Origin: Muscardinus avellanarius | Lineage: Eukaryota > Chordata > Mammalia > Rodentia > Gliridae | DNA: 64,000 nucleotides | Assembly (NCBI GenBank): GCA_963383645.1 | Contig: OY726565.1 | Location: 41,133,944-41,197,943 of the forward strand | Reading direction: 5' to 3' | Part shown: piece after piece, positions 31,358-42,232 of the stretch | Layout of the letters: every line of letters begins with the position of its first letter | How positions within the stretch are numbered: position 1 is the stretch's first letter | The notes under the pieces: model-generated | Database searches by the model: none | The model's input: the letters and a program-made list of their open reading frames with translations, nothing else | Told to the model about the DNA's origin: nothing | Made by a program: the position numbers and the translations under genes

Positions 31358-32838
31358 AAGATAGCCTTTGGAGAAGAAGGAAGATGGCAACCGAGAGTAG
31401 CAGCATGTATGAGTCCTGCTGACTTGATCCCCATTGTCCCCAAAACTGAATGCTACAGAGTGAGACAAAATAATCAGCAGAGGAATAAGAACATTAAACA
31501 CAAGTGACAGAGAGAAAAAGATTAGAAGACTGTCCAGAGAGGGGGGAAAAAAATCCCTGCCCGGAGTGGCGGGTGCTGACTTGGGTGCAGGTTTTCCACA
31601 TAGTACCATGCACCAGCGATGAAAGAAGAAGAAAGAATCTGAAGGGAGAAGCAGCAGACACATGGGGTGTAAGTCAGCCTGCCCAAAGACCTGCTACAGC
31701 AAATTGGGGATAACCATGCCACCCAGGAGCCCAGAGGTGAGCTCAGCACCAGAATAGAAACTCACCACACTCACGGGCACCTCTGTAGCGCCATTAACCC
31801 ATGATAGCCCAGCACACCATGCCCACCAGAGTTCCAGCCAGCAAGCATCAGAGGTGTGAGTAAAGCTGCAGCCTAAAGGGGATTATTCAGGGTTGTGCCC
31901 TTAGGGACTTGCGCAGCCACAATAAACTCCCTGGGTCTGACATCTAGTGGTCAAACTCAGTAAAGGCAGAGTGCTGACAGAGAGTACCACACTCTCTAGA
32001 GGCTCAGAGCTTCCCTCAACAATACCACCTCCCATTTGTGGAGAACATGGAGAGAGAAATCAGACATGACCAACCCTAACTGTGGAGAACAGAGGCTCCC
32101 ACATTAACAATGGCAGAGAGAGACCTAGACTACATACCTGGGGAAAGTGGGAGGATGACCTGTACTTAATACCTAACACAGCTTGACTGGTAGTGGCCAC
32201 TTACATAGACTGAGAAAATCTCAGAGAACCAAACTCACAGCAGGAAGGGTGCCAGTGGTATTCAGTATCTGCATAGAGAGAGACTGCTGCAGACCTATAT
32301 GCTGGATTTTCATTTAGTTGCAGAATTGCATTAATTCCTGAATGGGGTTGTTTTGGTTTTATTTGTTCCTTTTTATTTGTGTTTACCTGGTTGTTTATCT
32401 TGTTGGTCTTTTTTTATTTCATTTTTTTTTTTATTTTTAACCTGTCCCTAAAGCCTCTCCCAAGCCTCTTCCTCTGTACATACCAACTCTCTTCTCATTA
32501 TCCCTTTACTATCTTTCTTCTTCTTTTTTGCTCTCTTTTGTCTTGTATCAAACCTACTTCATATAATTATAACAAAAATTCTACATTGTTTACTAGAACA
32601 CTACTTTATCCTTACTATCTCTAACCTCTAGTATATACTAATATATACCAAACACATACTTTCACTCTATTCGATTCTACCTGAAATTTTACTCTATTCT
32701 TCCATTTACTCCTGCACTTCCTTCTTTCTTTCCTCAACCTTCACTATTGAATACAATACAAACTGTCCTTGGATTTACCAGCTGACACCTAGAAACAGAG
32801 AAATTCATCAAAAGCAACAGAGACAAACATCTGAAGCC
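31358..32838 (+). promoter_or_regulatory. L1 5'UTR (promoter) of the 31-37 kb element
   Basis: About 1.5 kb. It starts with an about 20-bp leader and the YY1-type aagatgg core at 31382. The rest ('ctgacttgggtgcaggtttt', 'ctcacagcaggaagggtgcc') does not resemble the 5'UTR of the composite elements at 13 and 50 kb, apart from the first dozen or so bases. The last 500 bp (32340-32760) are T/C-rich. It is less CpG-rich than the other type. Confidence 0.65.
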
Positions 32839-33749
32839 GTGAAAAGAATGAATAACAAAGGCACAATGAGCACCAACAACTCCACAACTATAGAATCTGA
32901 TAACATAGATTTGCAGAGTTCTCCAGAAGGTCAAATCAGAAATGTAACATTAGTATTAATACAGGAATTCCAAAAAGAATTTAGAGAGAGTCTGAAAGAA
33001 ATAAAGAATGCAATCACTGAAGTAAATGCATCTATTCAAACTATAAACAATTGCTTAGACCATATGGAGAGTAGAATCTCGTTCCTAGAAGATGATCACT
33101 CCGAAAATGAACACATAGTTTATAACATAGAAAAAGCACTTCAACAGCAGGAACTAGATATTGAAGAAATATGGGCCCACCTTAAAAGAGCTAATTTGAG
33201 AATAATAGGTATAGAGGAGGGAAAAGAAGGCGAAACCAAGGGGCTCAACAATCTCTTCAAATAAGTAATAGTTTTCTAACCATAGAGCAAGAGATTGATA
33301 TACAGGTATAGGAAACTTATAAAACCCCCTTTAGACAAGATCAGAGAAAAGGTTCCCCAAACCACATAATAGTCAAAATGACCAATGTAGAAGCCAAGGA
33401 GAAAAATTTAAAAACAGCAAAAACAAAAGAACAAGTGACATTCAGAGGGAAACCAATTAGAATCACTGCAGACTTCCCAAACCAGGTCATGAAAGCCAGA
33501 AGGGCTTGGAGTAACATATTTCAAACTCTGAAAGAAAACAACCTGCAGCCAAAAATTTTCTACCCAGCAAAACTATCTCTCAAATTAGAATGGGAAATAA
33601 AATTCTTCCATAACCAGCAGAAGATAAAGGAATTTATGTCTTCAAAACCAGAACTAGAGAAAATACTCAAAGAGATCAACTACAAAGAAGAAACAAGAAA
33701 TTCACACCAGAAACAGAGAAACAAGAGTTTCCATCCAGCAGACAACTAA
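32839..33749 (+). pseudogene. L1 ORF1 pseudogene
   Basis: ORF1p-like RNA-binding protein remnant. The first piece (32839-33264) has the coiled coil (EIKNAITEVNASIQTINNCL, DHMESRISFLEDDHSENE) and the start of the RRM-like domain (IWAHLKRANLRIIGIEEGKE). It ends at a TAA where the related copies have a Glu codon. The second piece (33378-33749), in another frame, has the C-terminal domain (RRAWSNIFQTLKENNLQPKI). The open frame begins at a GTG (32839); an ATG lies at 32848. Both breaks make it a pseudogene. Confidence 0.85.
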
Positions 33750-33793
33750 GAAGAGAAGAATAAACAATATTTCATACAGAGTAAAATCTCTAC

Positions 33794-34938
33794 ATGTTGG
33801 GAATTAAAAATCATCTCTCAATAATCACACTGAATGTAAATGGCCTTAACTCCCCAATAAAAAGACATAAAGTGGCAAAATGGATTAAAAAACAGAATCC
33901 ATCTATTTGCTGCTTGCAAGAAACACACCTTACAAGTAAAGATAGCAACAAACTCAAGGTAAAGGGTTGGAGCAAGGTAATCCATGCCAAAGGAACTTGA
34001 AGACAAGCAGGAGTAGTAACTCTGATATCAGATAAGCTAGACTTCAAGCCTGAGCTTATTAGAAAAGACAAAGATAGTCATTTTTTTACTGGTAAAAGGA
34101 AAAATCAAGGATGAGGAAATAATGATAATCAACATTTATGATCCAAACTTAGGTGCAGCTACTTTTATAAAACAAACTCTTTGTGATGTTAAGTCACATA
34201 TAAATCCCAATACATTAATACTGGAAGACTTCAACACTCCTCTTACACCATTAGATTGATCTTCTAGACAAAAGGTTAGTAAAGACACCTTGGACATAAA
34301 GAACACTATTAATCAAATGGAACTGTTAGACACATATAGAATTTCCACCCATCTACAGCAGAGTTCACATTTTTCTCAGCAGCTCACAGAATCTTCTCCA
34401 AGATAGATACATCCTGGGCCACAAAATGAGCACTAGCAAATTCAAAAAATGTGACTTAATTCCCTGTCTCTTTTCAGATCATAATGGAATAAAACTAGAA
34501 ATCATTTATAAGAAGACTCAGAAAAACCACATAAACATGTGGAGACAGAACACCACACGTCTAAATTAAGAATGGGTCATAGAAGAAAGAAGGCGTAAAA
34601 TATAGAAATTTGTAAAAAGAAACGAGAATAGAGATACAACATATCAAAACCTCTGGGACACTTTGAAGGCAATATTAAGAGGAAAATGTCTAGCAGTGAG
34701 TGCTCACATAAGAAAAACAGAAAATCATCAAATAAACAACTTAATGACACACGTGAAAGCCCTTGAAAAACAGGAACAATCTGAACCCAAAGCCAGTAGA
34801 AGATAAGAAATTGTCAAAATCAGAGTGGAAATAAAAGAAGTAGAGAATAAAAAAAATACAGAAATCAACAAAACCAAAAGCTGGTTCCTCAAAAAAAATA
34901 AGGTAGATAAACCATGAGCCAATTTAACTAAAGAGAGT

Positions 34939-34998
<60 letters not shown>

Positions 34999-36780
34999 CA
35001 ACCCAAATCTTGAAGATAAGAGATGAAAAAAGAGATATCAAAACTGACAGTGCAGAAATCCAGAGGATTATCAGAAATAACTTTGAAAAACTATATTCAA
35101 GCAAAATGGAAAATCTGGAGGAAATTGACAACTTTCTAGATAAATACAACCTTCCTAAACTAAGTCAAGAAGACATAGAAAACTTAAACCAACCAATAGC
35201 AATCAAAGAAATTGAAACAGCAGTAAAGACATTACCATCAAAGAAAAGCCCAGGACCAGATGGCTTCCCAAGTGAATTTTATAAAACCTTTATAGAAGAC
35301 CTGATCCCGATACTCCTCAATGTATTTCACCAAATAGAGAGAAATGGGACTCTCCCAAATACATTCTATGAAGCCAACATCACATTAATACCAAAACCAA
35401 ATAAAGACAGTTCAAGGAAGGAAAACTACAGGTCTATATCTTTGATGAATTTGGATGCAAAACTGCTAAACAAAATACCAGCAATACACATTCAAAACCA
35501 CATCAAGAAAATCATACACCATTATCAGGTAGTCTTCATCCCAGTGATGCAAGGCTGGTTCAACATACAAAAATCAATCCATGTAATATATCATATAAAC
35601 AGATCTAAAGACAAAAATCATATGATCATTTCAATAGATGCTTAAAAAGCATTTGATAAAGTCCAACATCCATTTATGATAAAAGCACTGCAGAGAATTG
35701 GAATAGAAGGAACATACCTCAACATTATAAAGGCAATCTACAATAAGCCCACAGTCAATATCATATTAAATGGGGAAAACCTTCGAGAATTCCCTCTAAA
35801 AACAGGAACAAGACAAGAATGTCCATTATCACCACTTCTCTTCAATATAGTACTTGAGACTCTAGCCAGAGGAATAAGACAAGAAAAGGAAATCAAGAGT
35901 ACAAATAGGAAAAGAAGAACTCAAACTTTCACTATTTGCAGATGACATGATACTATATTTAGAAAACCCAACAAACTCAACCAAAAGGCTTATAGACCTG
36001 ATCATCAATTTCAGCAAAGTATCTGGATACAAAATCAGTCTCAACAAATCAGAAGCTTTTCTGTACACCAACCATAAATCCACTGAAAAAGTAATCCTGA
36101 AAACATTTTCACTCAGATTTCTCACAAAAAAAAATACTTAGGAATAAACTTAACCAAGGAGGTAAAAGACCTCTACAAAGAAAATTATAAAACATTGAAA
36201 AAAGAAATCAAAGAATATCTTAGAAGATGGAAAAATCTTCCCTGTTCATGGATAGGCAGAATAAATATTAACAAAATAGCCATAGTCCCAAAAGTAATCT
36301 ACAGATTCAATGTAATACCCATTAAGTTATCAAGATCATTCCTTACAGACATAGAAAAATCAGTCCTTAAATTCATTTGTAACAACAACAACAATAACAA
36401 ACAAACAAACAAAAAAAAACCCCAGAATAGCCAAAGTAGTTCTCAGCAACAAAAAACATGCAGGAGGAGTCACAATACCTTACTTTATACTACAAAGCCA
36501 CTGTAATAAAAACAGCATTGTACTGGCACAAAAACAGACATATAGACCAATGGAGCAGGATAGAAGACTCAGAAACAAATCCACACACTCATAGCCATTT
36601 GATATTTGAAAAAGGGGCCAAAAACATACACTGGAAGAAAGATAGTCTATTTAACAAATGGGGTTGGTAAAACTGGTTAACCATATGCAGAAACTGGAAA
36701 TTAATCCCACTTTCTCACCCTGCACAAGAGTCAATTCAAGATGGATCAAAGACTTGGAAATTAGACCAGAGACCTTGAGA
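33794..36780 (+). pseudogene. L1 ORF2 pseudogene (endonuclease and reverse transcriptase)
   Basis: N-terminal endonuclease domain from 33794: ITLNVNGLNSPIKRHKVAKW, then CCLQETHLTS with the catalytic-type Glu; a TGA at about 34000 ends this piece. RT region at 35010-35945 with [15 protein letters not shown], a motif-A region where a TAA (35643) replaces a Glu codon right after ISIDA, and [20 protein letters not shown]. The FADD active-site motif is readable at about 35935-35946 but in the +1 frame after a frameshift near 35900. Remnants of the post-RT region run to 36780. The C-terminal Cys-rich part is deleted. Confidence 0.9.
34932..34994 (+). repeat. (GA)n microsatellite inside L1 ORF2
   Basis: About 30 GA units grown within the endonuclease-RT linker of the L1. 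Human L1 has a short aagagagaag stretch at the equivalent place, so expansion of a natural seed is likely. Confidence 0.9.
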
Positions 36781-37140
36781 TGTATGAATTCAATGCACCA
36801 AAAAATGTTAATATCCAAAATATGTTATGAACTAAGACAATTTCATAGCAAAGAAACAAATAATTCAAAAATGGGTTAAGGATCTGAACATTTTTCAAAA
36901 GAAAATATACAAATGGCTAAAAGATACATGAAAAAGGGCTAAACTTTGGTAATCACTAGAGAAATACAAATGAAAGCCACAATGAGACATCACCTTACAC
37001 CTGGTAGGATGGTTATTATAAAACAGAGGAAAGATAAATGTTGGCAAGAAGTGGTAAAAAGAAGAATACATGCATGCTGTTTAGTAAATTAGAGCTATTA
37101 TGGAAAACAATATGGAGTTTCTCAAAGAGCTAAAAGTAAG

Positions 37141-37257
37141 GCAATCATGGGAGGATCAGACAGAGGACCACAATGTGTGGCCAGTGCACAGTAATTTATC
37201 AAGAACATGTTTCAAAACAAAAATAAAATAGGGCTGAAGTTTCATCTCAGAGATAGA

Positions 37258-37289
<32 letters not shown>

Positions 37290-37320
37290 GCACGCACGCA
37301 CGCACGCACGCACACACACA
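37141..37320 (+). mobile_element. MEN-type SINE remnant with (CA)n(CGCA)n tail
   Basis: Decayed B1 half ('gaggaccacaatgtgtggcc', 'atttatcaagaacatgtttc'), ID half start 'atagggctgaagtttcatct', then the tail becomes (CA)n, six CGCA units (about 37286-37310), and CA again. It splits the old L1M. Confidence 0.7.
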
Positions 37321-37897
37321 CTTAAAGTAGAAGAACCATATAATCTAACAATGTCATGACTGGGTGTATATACTAAAAAAAAAAAAAATGAATTCAATGT
37401 TTTGAAGAAACATGTGCTCTCGCATGTTGACTGCAGCATTATTAACAGCCAAGACTTAGAAAATGACTTGTGCCTATCAATAGATGAATAGATAAAGCAA
37501 TCCAGCCTTTAAACATAAAGGAAATCTTGTTATTTGTGACAACATGGATGAACCTGGAGGACATTATGTTAACTAAAATAAACTACACACAAAAAGAAAA
37601 TACTGTATCACCATACTTATATGTAAATTGAAGGAAGTTGAACTCACAAAAGCTGAGAGTAGAATGGTGGTTATGAATGGCCCTGGCTAGGGATGGAAGT
37701 CGGGGAGATAATGATCAAATGACACAAAAATTCAGTTAAACAGGAGTAATGAGGTCAAGATCTCTATTGTACGATATGGTAACTATAGTTAGTAAGAATG
37801 TATTTTATCCTTGAAAATTGCTAAGACATCGATGTTAAATGTTCTCATCACAAAGATGAAAAGTATGTAGGGTAATGCATATTTTTGTGCATTATAA

Positions 37898-38358
37898 TTT
37901 TTATTTTATTGGTGCACTATAGTCTCACGTCATAATCTGGATCATGTTGACAATAGCATATATTCACATAGTGCTTGGTGTCCTCCCCCCCACTTCCCCT
38001 TTTCCCTCCCTCCAATACTAAGTGTTCAGGTTGACAATGTTATATTCACATGTATACATATATTTGAATGTAGGGTTTTCATTGATTAACCTCAGCCTTC
38101 TTCCTCCCTATCCCTCCTTCCTGGCTTTGCTGAGGTTGCCCCTCCATACATTTCACCATGCACAGTAATTAACTCTAAATAGATTAAAGACCTAGAAATC
38201 AGACCTAAGACTGTGAAGCTATTAGGGGAGGGCATAAGCTCAGCAGTCCAACATACAGACAGGTAGTAAATTCCTCAACAAGACCTCCAAAAATAAAGGA
38301 AATTAAAACAAAAATTAACAAGTGGATGGCATCAAACTAAAAAGTTTCTGCTCATCAA
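37898..38358. mobile_element. Twin-primed (5'-inverted) L1 insertion
   Basis: 37898-38165 is an antisense L1 3' end ('tttattggtgcactatagtc', 'ctggctttgctgaggttgcc'). 38166-38358 is sense ORF2 ('attaaagacctagaaatcag', 'ttaacaagtggatggcatca'). The inversion junction is near 38165. An imperfect duplication, 'gggtaatgcatattt' at 37871 and 'gggtaatatgtattt' at 38357, brackets it, and the old L1M continues on both sides. Confidence 0.8.
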
Positions 38359-38482
38359 GGGTAATATGTATTTATTTTAATTGGCTCAGTTTAGCCATTT
38401 CACAATGCATATGTATTTCAAAACATTGTATCACAATAAAATATGCAATTCTAATTTATTAAAATTATATTAATTAAAAGAA

Positions 38483-38581
38483 AGATGAACCAGGCCTGGT
38501 ATAACTCAGTAGTTACAATACTTGTCTATCATGTGCAAGGCTCTGGGTTCAATCCCCATCAACACGTGTTCACGTGCACAC

Positions 38582-38627
<46 letters not shown>

Positions 38628-38638
38628 TGAACCAGGCC
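38483..38638 (+). mobile_element. Monomeric ID-like SINE with 14-bp TSD
   Basis: Element 38497-38624 between perfect 'agatgaaccaggcc' copies (38483-38496, 38625-38638). Body: 'tggtataactcagtagttac', 'gtgcaaggctctgggttcaa', 'tccccatcaacac', with A- and B-box-like parts of a tRNA-derived SINE and no B1 half. The tail is (AC)n, about 21 units. It is a retroposon and not a tRNA gene: no cloverleaf. Confidence 0.88.
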
Positions 38639-38989
38639 AAGTTGATTCTTTCTCTTGGGAATTTCAATAGTGAAAATTAAAAATTAGTGAAAACAAATTT
38701 GGCAGTAGAAATAAGAAAGATAATTCAGAGAAGTCATGGTGGAAACCAGACAGATAAGTAAGCAGAAATTTCAATTAAATAGGTACTATAAAAGAAGAAA
38801 GTAGAGGCTAAGGGTGCTTGGTGGTAGCAGGTGATGGAAAGTATGCATTGACTATGGAGCCTAGTGCAAATTTTGGACCTGGTTCACATTTTTGGAGGCC
38901 TGGCTGTGATTATGTTTCTGGGTGCCAATAAGGAATCTCTCTTGATTTCTGCCCTATCTGAAGTCTTCTATAAAACTTTCTCATTCTTT
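38639..38989. other. Unassigned sequence
   Basis: About 0.35 kb, nothing recognised. Confidence 0.4.
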
Positions 38990-39225
38990 GCAAGGTGTGG
39001 TGATACACACCTAAAATACCAGCTACTTTAGAGACTGAAGCAGAAGGATGGCAAGTTCAAGTTCATCCTGAGCCACCTAATATGCCTCTGTAAACTAAAC
39101 TAAACTAAACTAAACTAAAATAAAATAAAATAAAATAAAATAAATAAAAAGGGCTGGGGATGCATCTTAGTAGTAGATTGCTTACCTAGTATGTTCTTCC
39201 CCAGAACCCACAAAGAGAAAAAAGA
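38990..39225 (+). mobile_element. MEN-type SINE with expanded linker
   Basis: B1 half 'caaggtgtggtgatacacac', linker expanded to (AAACT)n then (AAAAT)n (about 39092-39148), ID half 'aaagggctggggatgcatct', 'tagtagtagattgcttacct', 'agaacccacaaa'. The ID half resembles the monomeric ID type more than type A. Confidence 0.85.
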
Positions 39226-39902
39226 AAGAAAATATCTTCTCATTTTTTTGAGATAAGTTGATAGAACTCCTTATGTTACAAGCAAAGAGCTGATCTGGAA
39301 AAATCCTAAGTTTATTATATGGCTCTTCATTTGGGACCTGTAATTGATGTTTTTCCTCTGTAGGTTGTGTGCCTTCAAAGGAAGCCGACCTTCAAATACA
39401 CCTGCAAAATGCCCCTCCAGCTTTTAGAATTCATATTTTTCTTTCAACACAGATAGGTTGTTATGTTCAGTTTGTTTAAGGAGCCACCGGCTGTTAGGTT
39501 TTTATATTTTTATCCCCAAAATTTATCAGGAGAAACTATTTTTATGGAAAACACTACCAAGAAGGATGTAGCACTGCATGTTCCCAAATGGGAGTATTTG
39601 TGTCTTCACACATCCCGATGAAGGGCATCATTGGAGCCAAAGGGATAAAAATACAACAGCAGATATGACATAGTAAAAATAAAGACTTAAAACATGAGCT
39701 CCTGAGGGACAATAAGGATGGCTTATTTTCAACATAAGCCAGGAAGTGAATGATGGCTCAGATGTAAAACTCCACCCTTTCTATGGCTTTAATACAAAAT
39801 AGACACTCTTTAAGTTGGCTTATTAGGATCTTTCCCAAATATCATTATTCCCAACGCTCTCACCAGTAACCCTGGTGTTACAGACTCATAAGCTAATGGA
39901 TT
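39226..39902. other. Unassigned sequence
   Basis: About 0.68 kb with no recognised gene or repeat. Confidence 0.4.
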
Positions 39903-40162
39903 TAAATAATTCTTTTCTTTTCTTTCTTTCTTTTTTTTTTTTTGGTGGTACTGGGGTTCCTGGAAGCCCTTCTACCTCCGGACTACATTCTACCTCCGGA
40001 CTACACTCCAAGACCTATTTTTTTTTTTTTTTTTTTTTTTTTTTGGAAACAGGGTCTCTTAAGCCAGCGCGGCTTGCTTCAAACCTGCAGGATCCTCCTG
40101 TCTCCGCTTCCCAAGCGCGGGGATTACAAGCATGCGCCACCACGCCCGGCTAAATAATTCTT
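39903..40162 (-). mobile_element. MEN-type SINE, 'B', antisense, with 12-bp TSD
   Basis: Element 39915-40150 between 'taaataattctt' copies (39903-39914, 40151-40162). Reversed ID half 'ctggggttcctggaagccct', with a local duplication of 'tctacctccggactacac/tt', a long T linker (40018-40044), reversed B1 half 'cagggtctcttaagccagcg', 'gcgccaccacgcccggct'. The perfect duplication and CpGs suggest a young copy. Confidence 0.93.
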
Positions 40163-41020
40163 ACGAGTAAAAACTCTTCAGGAAGAGATCAGATTAACCA
40201 ACAAAATGATATTATGGAAATTACAGATATGAAGGATCAAGAGTTCAGGAAATTAGGAAACAGGATTAGATTGCTGAGGTCACTTAACCTTAGAGGAATC
40301 AGGACTCATGTTCAAATATCGACTCTTCTTTTTGCAGGATGGTGCTCATTTATTGATAACTTTAATAAAGAATCATCCTCCCCAAATCTTTATCTATCTT
40401 GTGATTTGGAAACCCAGAGTGCATGGCTGGTACAATGTGTCACCATGACCATTGAGTTCCCTAGTTACCAAGGGCAAAAAGGCCCCTGTGGCTTGTGGAG
40501 GTCACGGGACCCTGTGAAAGAACAGGGCCACACAGTGGAGGCATGTGGGTTCGGTAATTGTGAGGGAAAGAGTGTCACAGGGTCATGAACAGCCCTATAA
40601 ACAAGATTTGGCCCACGTTCTAGTTTTCCTTAGGCCTTCTATTGGTTAAAATGAAGCCAGTCTGATTTTTACTATATGCTCACAGAAAATAAAATAAGTT
40701 ATAGATGATGCAATTATGGAGGCACATGAATTTTGCAAGATGTGGAAGATGAGATTAGGAAAGTCAAAATAAGACCTAAATTTTTTGTTGCAGGAGATAT
40801 AAGAGGAAATGGAAAAGAAATATCAAACATTTTTAACATAGAGAACCAGAAAAAGGATAAAGGAAAATAGTTTACATTCATTGGAAGGAGTAGAGTTTTT
40901 TCTACTTAAAACATAATGTTTAGTTTCAAAAAAAAAAAAAAAAGATTGTGGCAATTTGGGAAAATAGATGGGAAAGGGAGGGAGCTTAGCTTAAATATGA
41001 AAGGAAAACTTCAGCTATAC
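40163..41020. other. Unassigned sequence, possible MIR trace
   Basis: 'gattgctgaggtcacttaac' (about 40270) could be an antisense MIR remnant. The 124-codon frame 40214-40588 crosses it and has no known domain. A 15-base A run lies at 40929. No gene supported. Confidence 0.4.
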
Positions 41021-41215
41021 AGGATTGGCTGTAATCCTAGTACCTGGGAGGCAGAAAAAGGAGGATCATGGGTTCTAGGTCAGCTTCAAGAATAGAGTGA
41101 GACCTTCAGCAATTTATCAAGACCCTAATTCAAAATAAAAGATGGGGATCTAGCTTAGAGGTAGAATGTCTCTGGGTTCAATCCCCGGTACAACATTTAA
41201 AAAATAATAATAAGG
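41021..41215 (+). mobile_element. MEN-type SINE, type A, 5'-truncated
   Basis: 'ggctgtaatcctagtacctg', 'ggaggatcatgggttctagg', 'aaaagatggggatctagctt', 'gtagaatgtctctgggttca', 'atccccggtacaac'. Confidence 0.87.
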
Positions 41216-41449
41216 GAAGAAAGGAAAGGAAGAAAAATGAAAATTTCAATTTTCATATAGCTGCACAAAGTAGTAATTTTAAATACAATCTGATCATGTT
41301 TCTATCACCTCCCCCCCAATTACACACACATTGTTCCTAAAAGACTCAGGTCTTTAAAACGCATGCAAGTGCACCAGTCTCTGTTTTGTTCCACTATGGA
41401 GCTCTCTAACTTCCCATTCATATTTCATCAATTCCCTCCCTCCACCAAA
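41216..41449. other. Unassigned sequence
   Basis: Short stretch, nothing recognised. Confidence 0.35.
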
Positions 41450-41925
41450 GTTGGCCCCCAAGCCATGCTGGACAACCTGGCCATCCATTTTTCCACCCAC
41501 TCGTCCATCGCCATGCCCCTTCCTGTCCCAGGGCCTTTGTAAGTGTTCTTTCCTGTCTTCACACTCCTGCCTCCACCTGAATGCCTGCCCACCTTCACCT
41601 CGCCAGCACTACTCATCCTTCCTCTCTGTTAACATGCCAATCTTTAGGAAAAGACACTCCCGGTCCTCTGGGCCCTAGTTTAACTTGAGTTACATCTGTG
41701 TGGCCCATGTGTTTCTTTTATGACAATTATTTGTTTCCCTAATACCATTAAGTTGTTTCTTACATGCAGTGTATGGTCATTTGAAAGTCTAGGTCCTCCA
41801 CTCAATTCTAAGTTAGGCAGCCTTCATTTTTCTCTCTGCTCACCAATGTTAACCCAGTGGCCATCAGGATGTCTACTGCATACTTGTTGTACCACTAAAT
41901 ATTTGTTCAACTACTGTTAGATGTT
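41450..41925 (+). repeat. L2 LINE 3' region
   Basis: 'gtcccagggcctttgtaagt', 'gttctttcctgtcttcacac', 'cacctgaatgcctgcccacc', 'actactcatccttcctctct', 'gacaattatttgtttcccta', and near the end 'actaaatatttgttcaacta' follow the L2 3' consensus order. The three short frames across it are not coding for anything recognised. Confidence 0.6.
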
Positions 41926-42014
41926 ACAGACCACTTAAAATAACCTATAAAAACTTGACATCTATATTTTCCCCAGTATTATTAATAGAACATAGAGTGA
42001 ATCAATGATATTTT

Positions 42015-42232
42015 GTGTGTGTTGAAAGGGTAATAGGGTCTGAACACAGGGGCATTCTACCTCCATGCTACACCCTCAGCCCTTTTTAAAATTTCTTTTG
42101 TTTTATTTTAAAACAGGGTCTCACTAGGTTGCAGAGAGTCTCTAAGTTGTTGATGCTGGACTCAAACTTAAGACCCTCTGGACTCAGCCTCCCAAGTATC
42201 AGGATTACAGGCATGAATCATCACGCTCAGTT
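42015..42232 (-). mobile_element. MEN-type SINE, type A, antisense
   Basis: 'gggtctgaacacaggggcat', 'ccatgctacaccctcagccc', linker, 'aaacagggtctcactaggtt', 'ggactcagcctcccaagtat', 'tcatcacgctcagtt'. Confidence 0.88.

Larger units (their letters stand above)
31344..36820 (+). mobile_element. Near-full-length younger L1 with 14-bp TSD
   Basis: Element about 31358-36806, flanked by perfect 'gttaatatccaaaa' (31344-31357 and 36807-36820). It has a 5'UTR with the ggaagatggc motif near its start (31379), ORF1 (about 32839-33749) and most of ORF2 (33794-36780). It then jumps at about 36778 straight to the L1 terminus ('ttgagatgtatgaattcaat', 'gcaccaaaaaa'), so the ORF2 C-terminus and nearly all of the 3'UTR are missing. 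Many stops and frameshifts; inactive. It lies inside an old L1M. Confidence 0.9.
31075..38482 (+). repeat. Old L1M element, split by three later insertions
   Basis: Four pieces read as one old L1 in order. 31075-31357: ORF2 3' part ('ggattgcatcaaactaaaat', 'aagagaaaatatttgcaaac'). 36807-37140: next ORF2 part ('caaatggctaaaagatacat', 'aatgagacatcaccttacac'). 37321-37897: end of ORF2 and 3'UTR ('gacaacatggatgaacctgg', 'ggtaactatagttagtaaga'). 38359-38482: terminus ('aattggctcagtttagccat', 'ttcaaaacattgtatcacaa'). The gaps are a young L1, a MEN fragment and a twin-primed L1. Confidence 0.75.

Noticed and set aside
38497..38570. tRNA gene
   Set aside because: The A- and B-box-like words belong to an ID SINE with a tail and target-site duplication. 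No cloverleaf can be drawn. The same applies to every 'gggttcaatcccc' in the MEN copies.
40214..40588. 124-codon plus-strand frame as a possible gene
   Set aside because: No recognisable domain, composition typical of chance frames, partly on a possible MIR trace, and no exon boundaries or codon bias that I can see.
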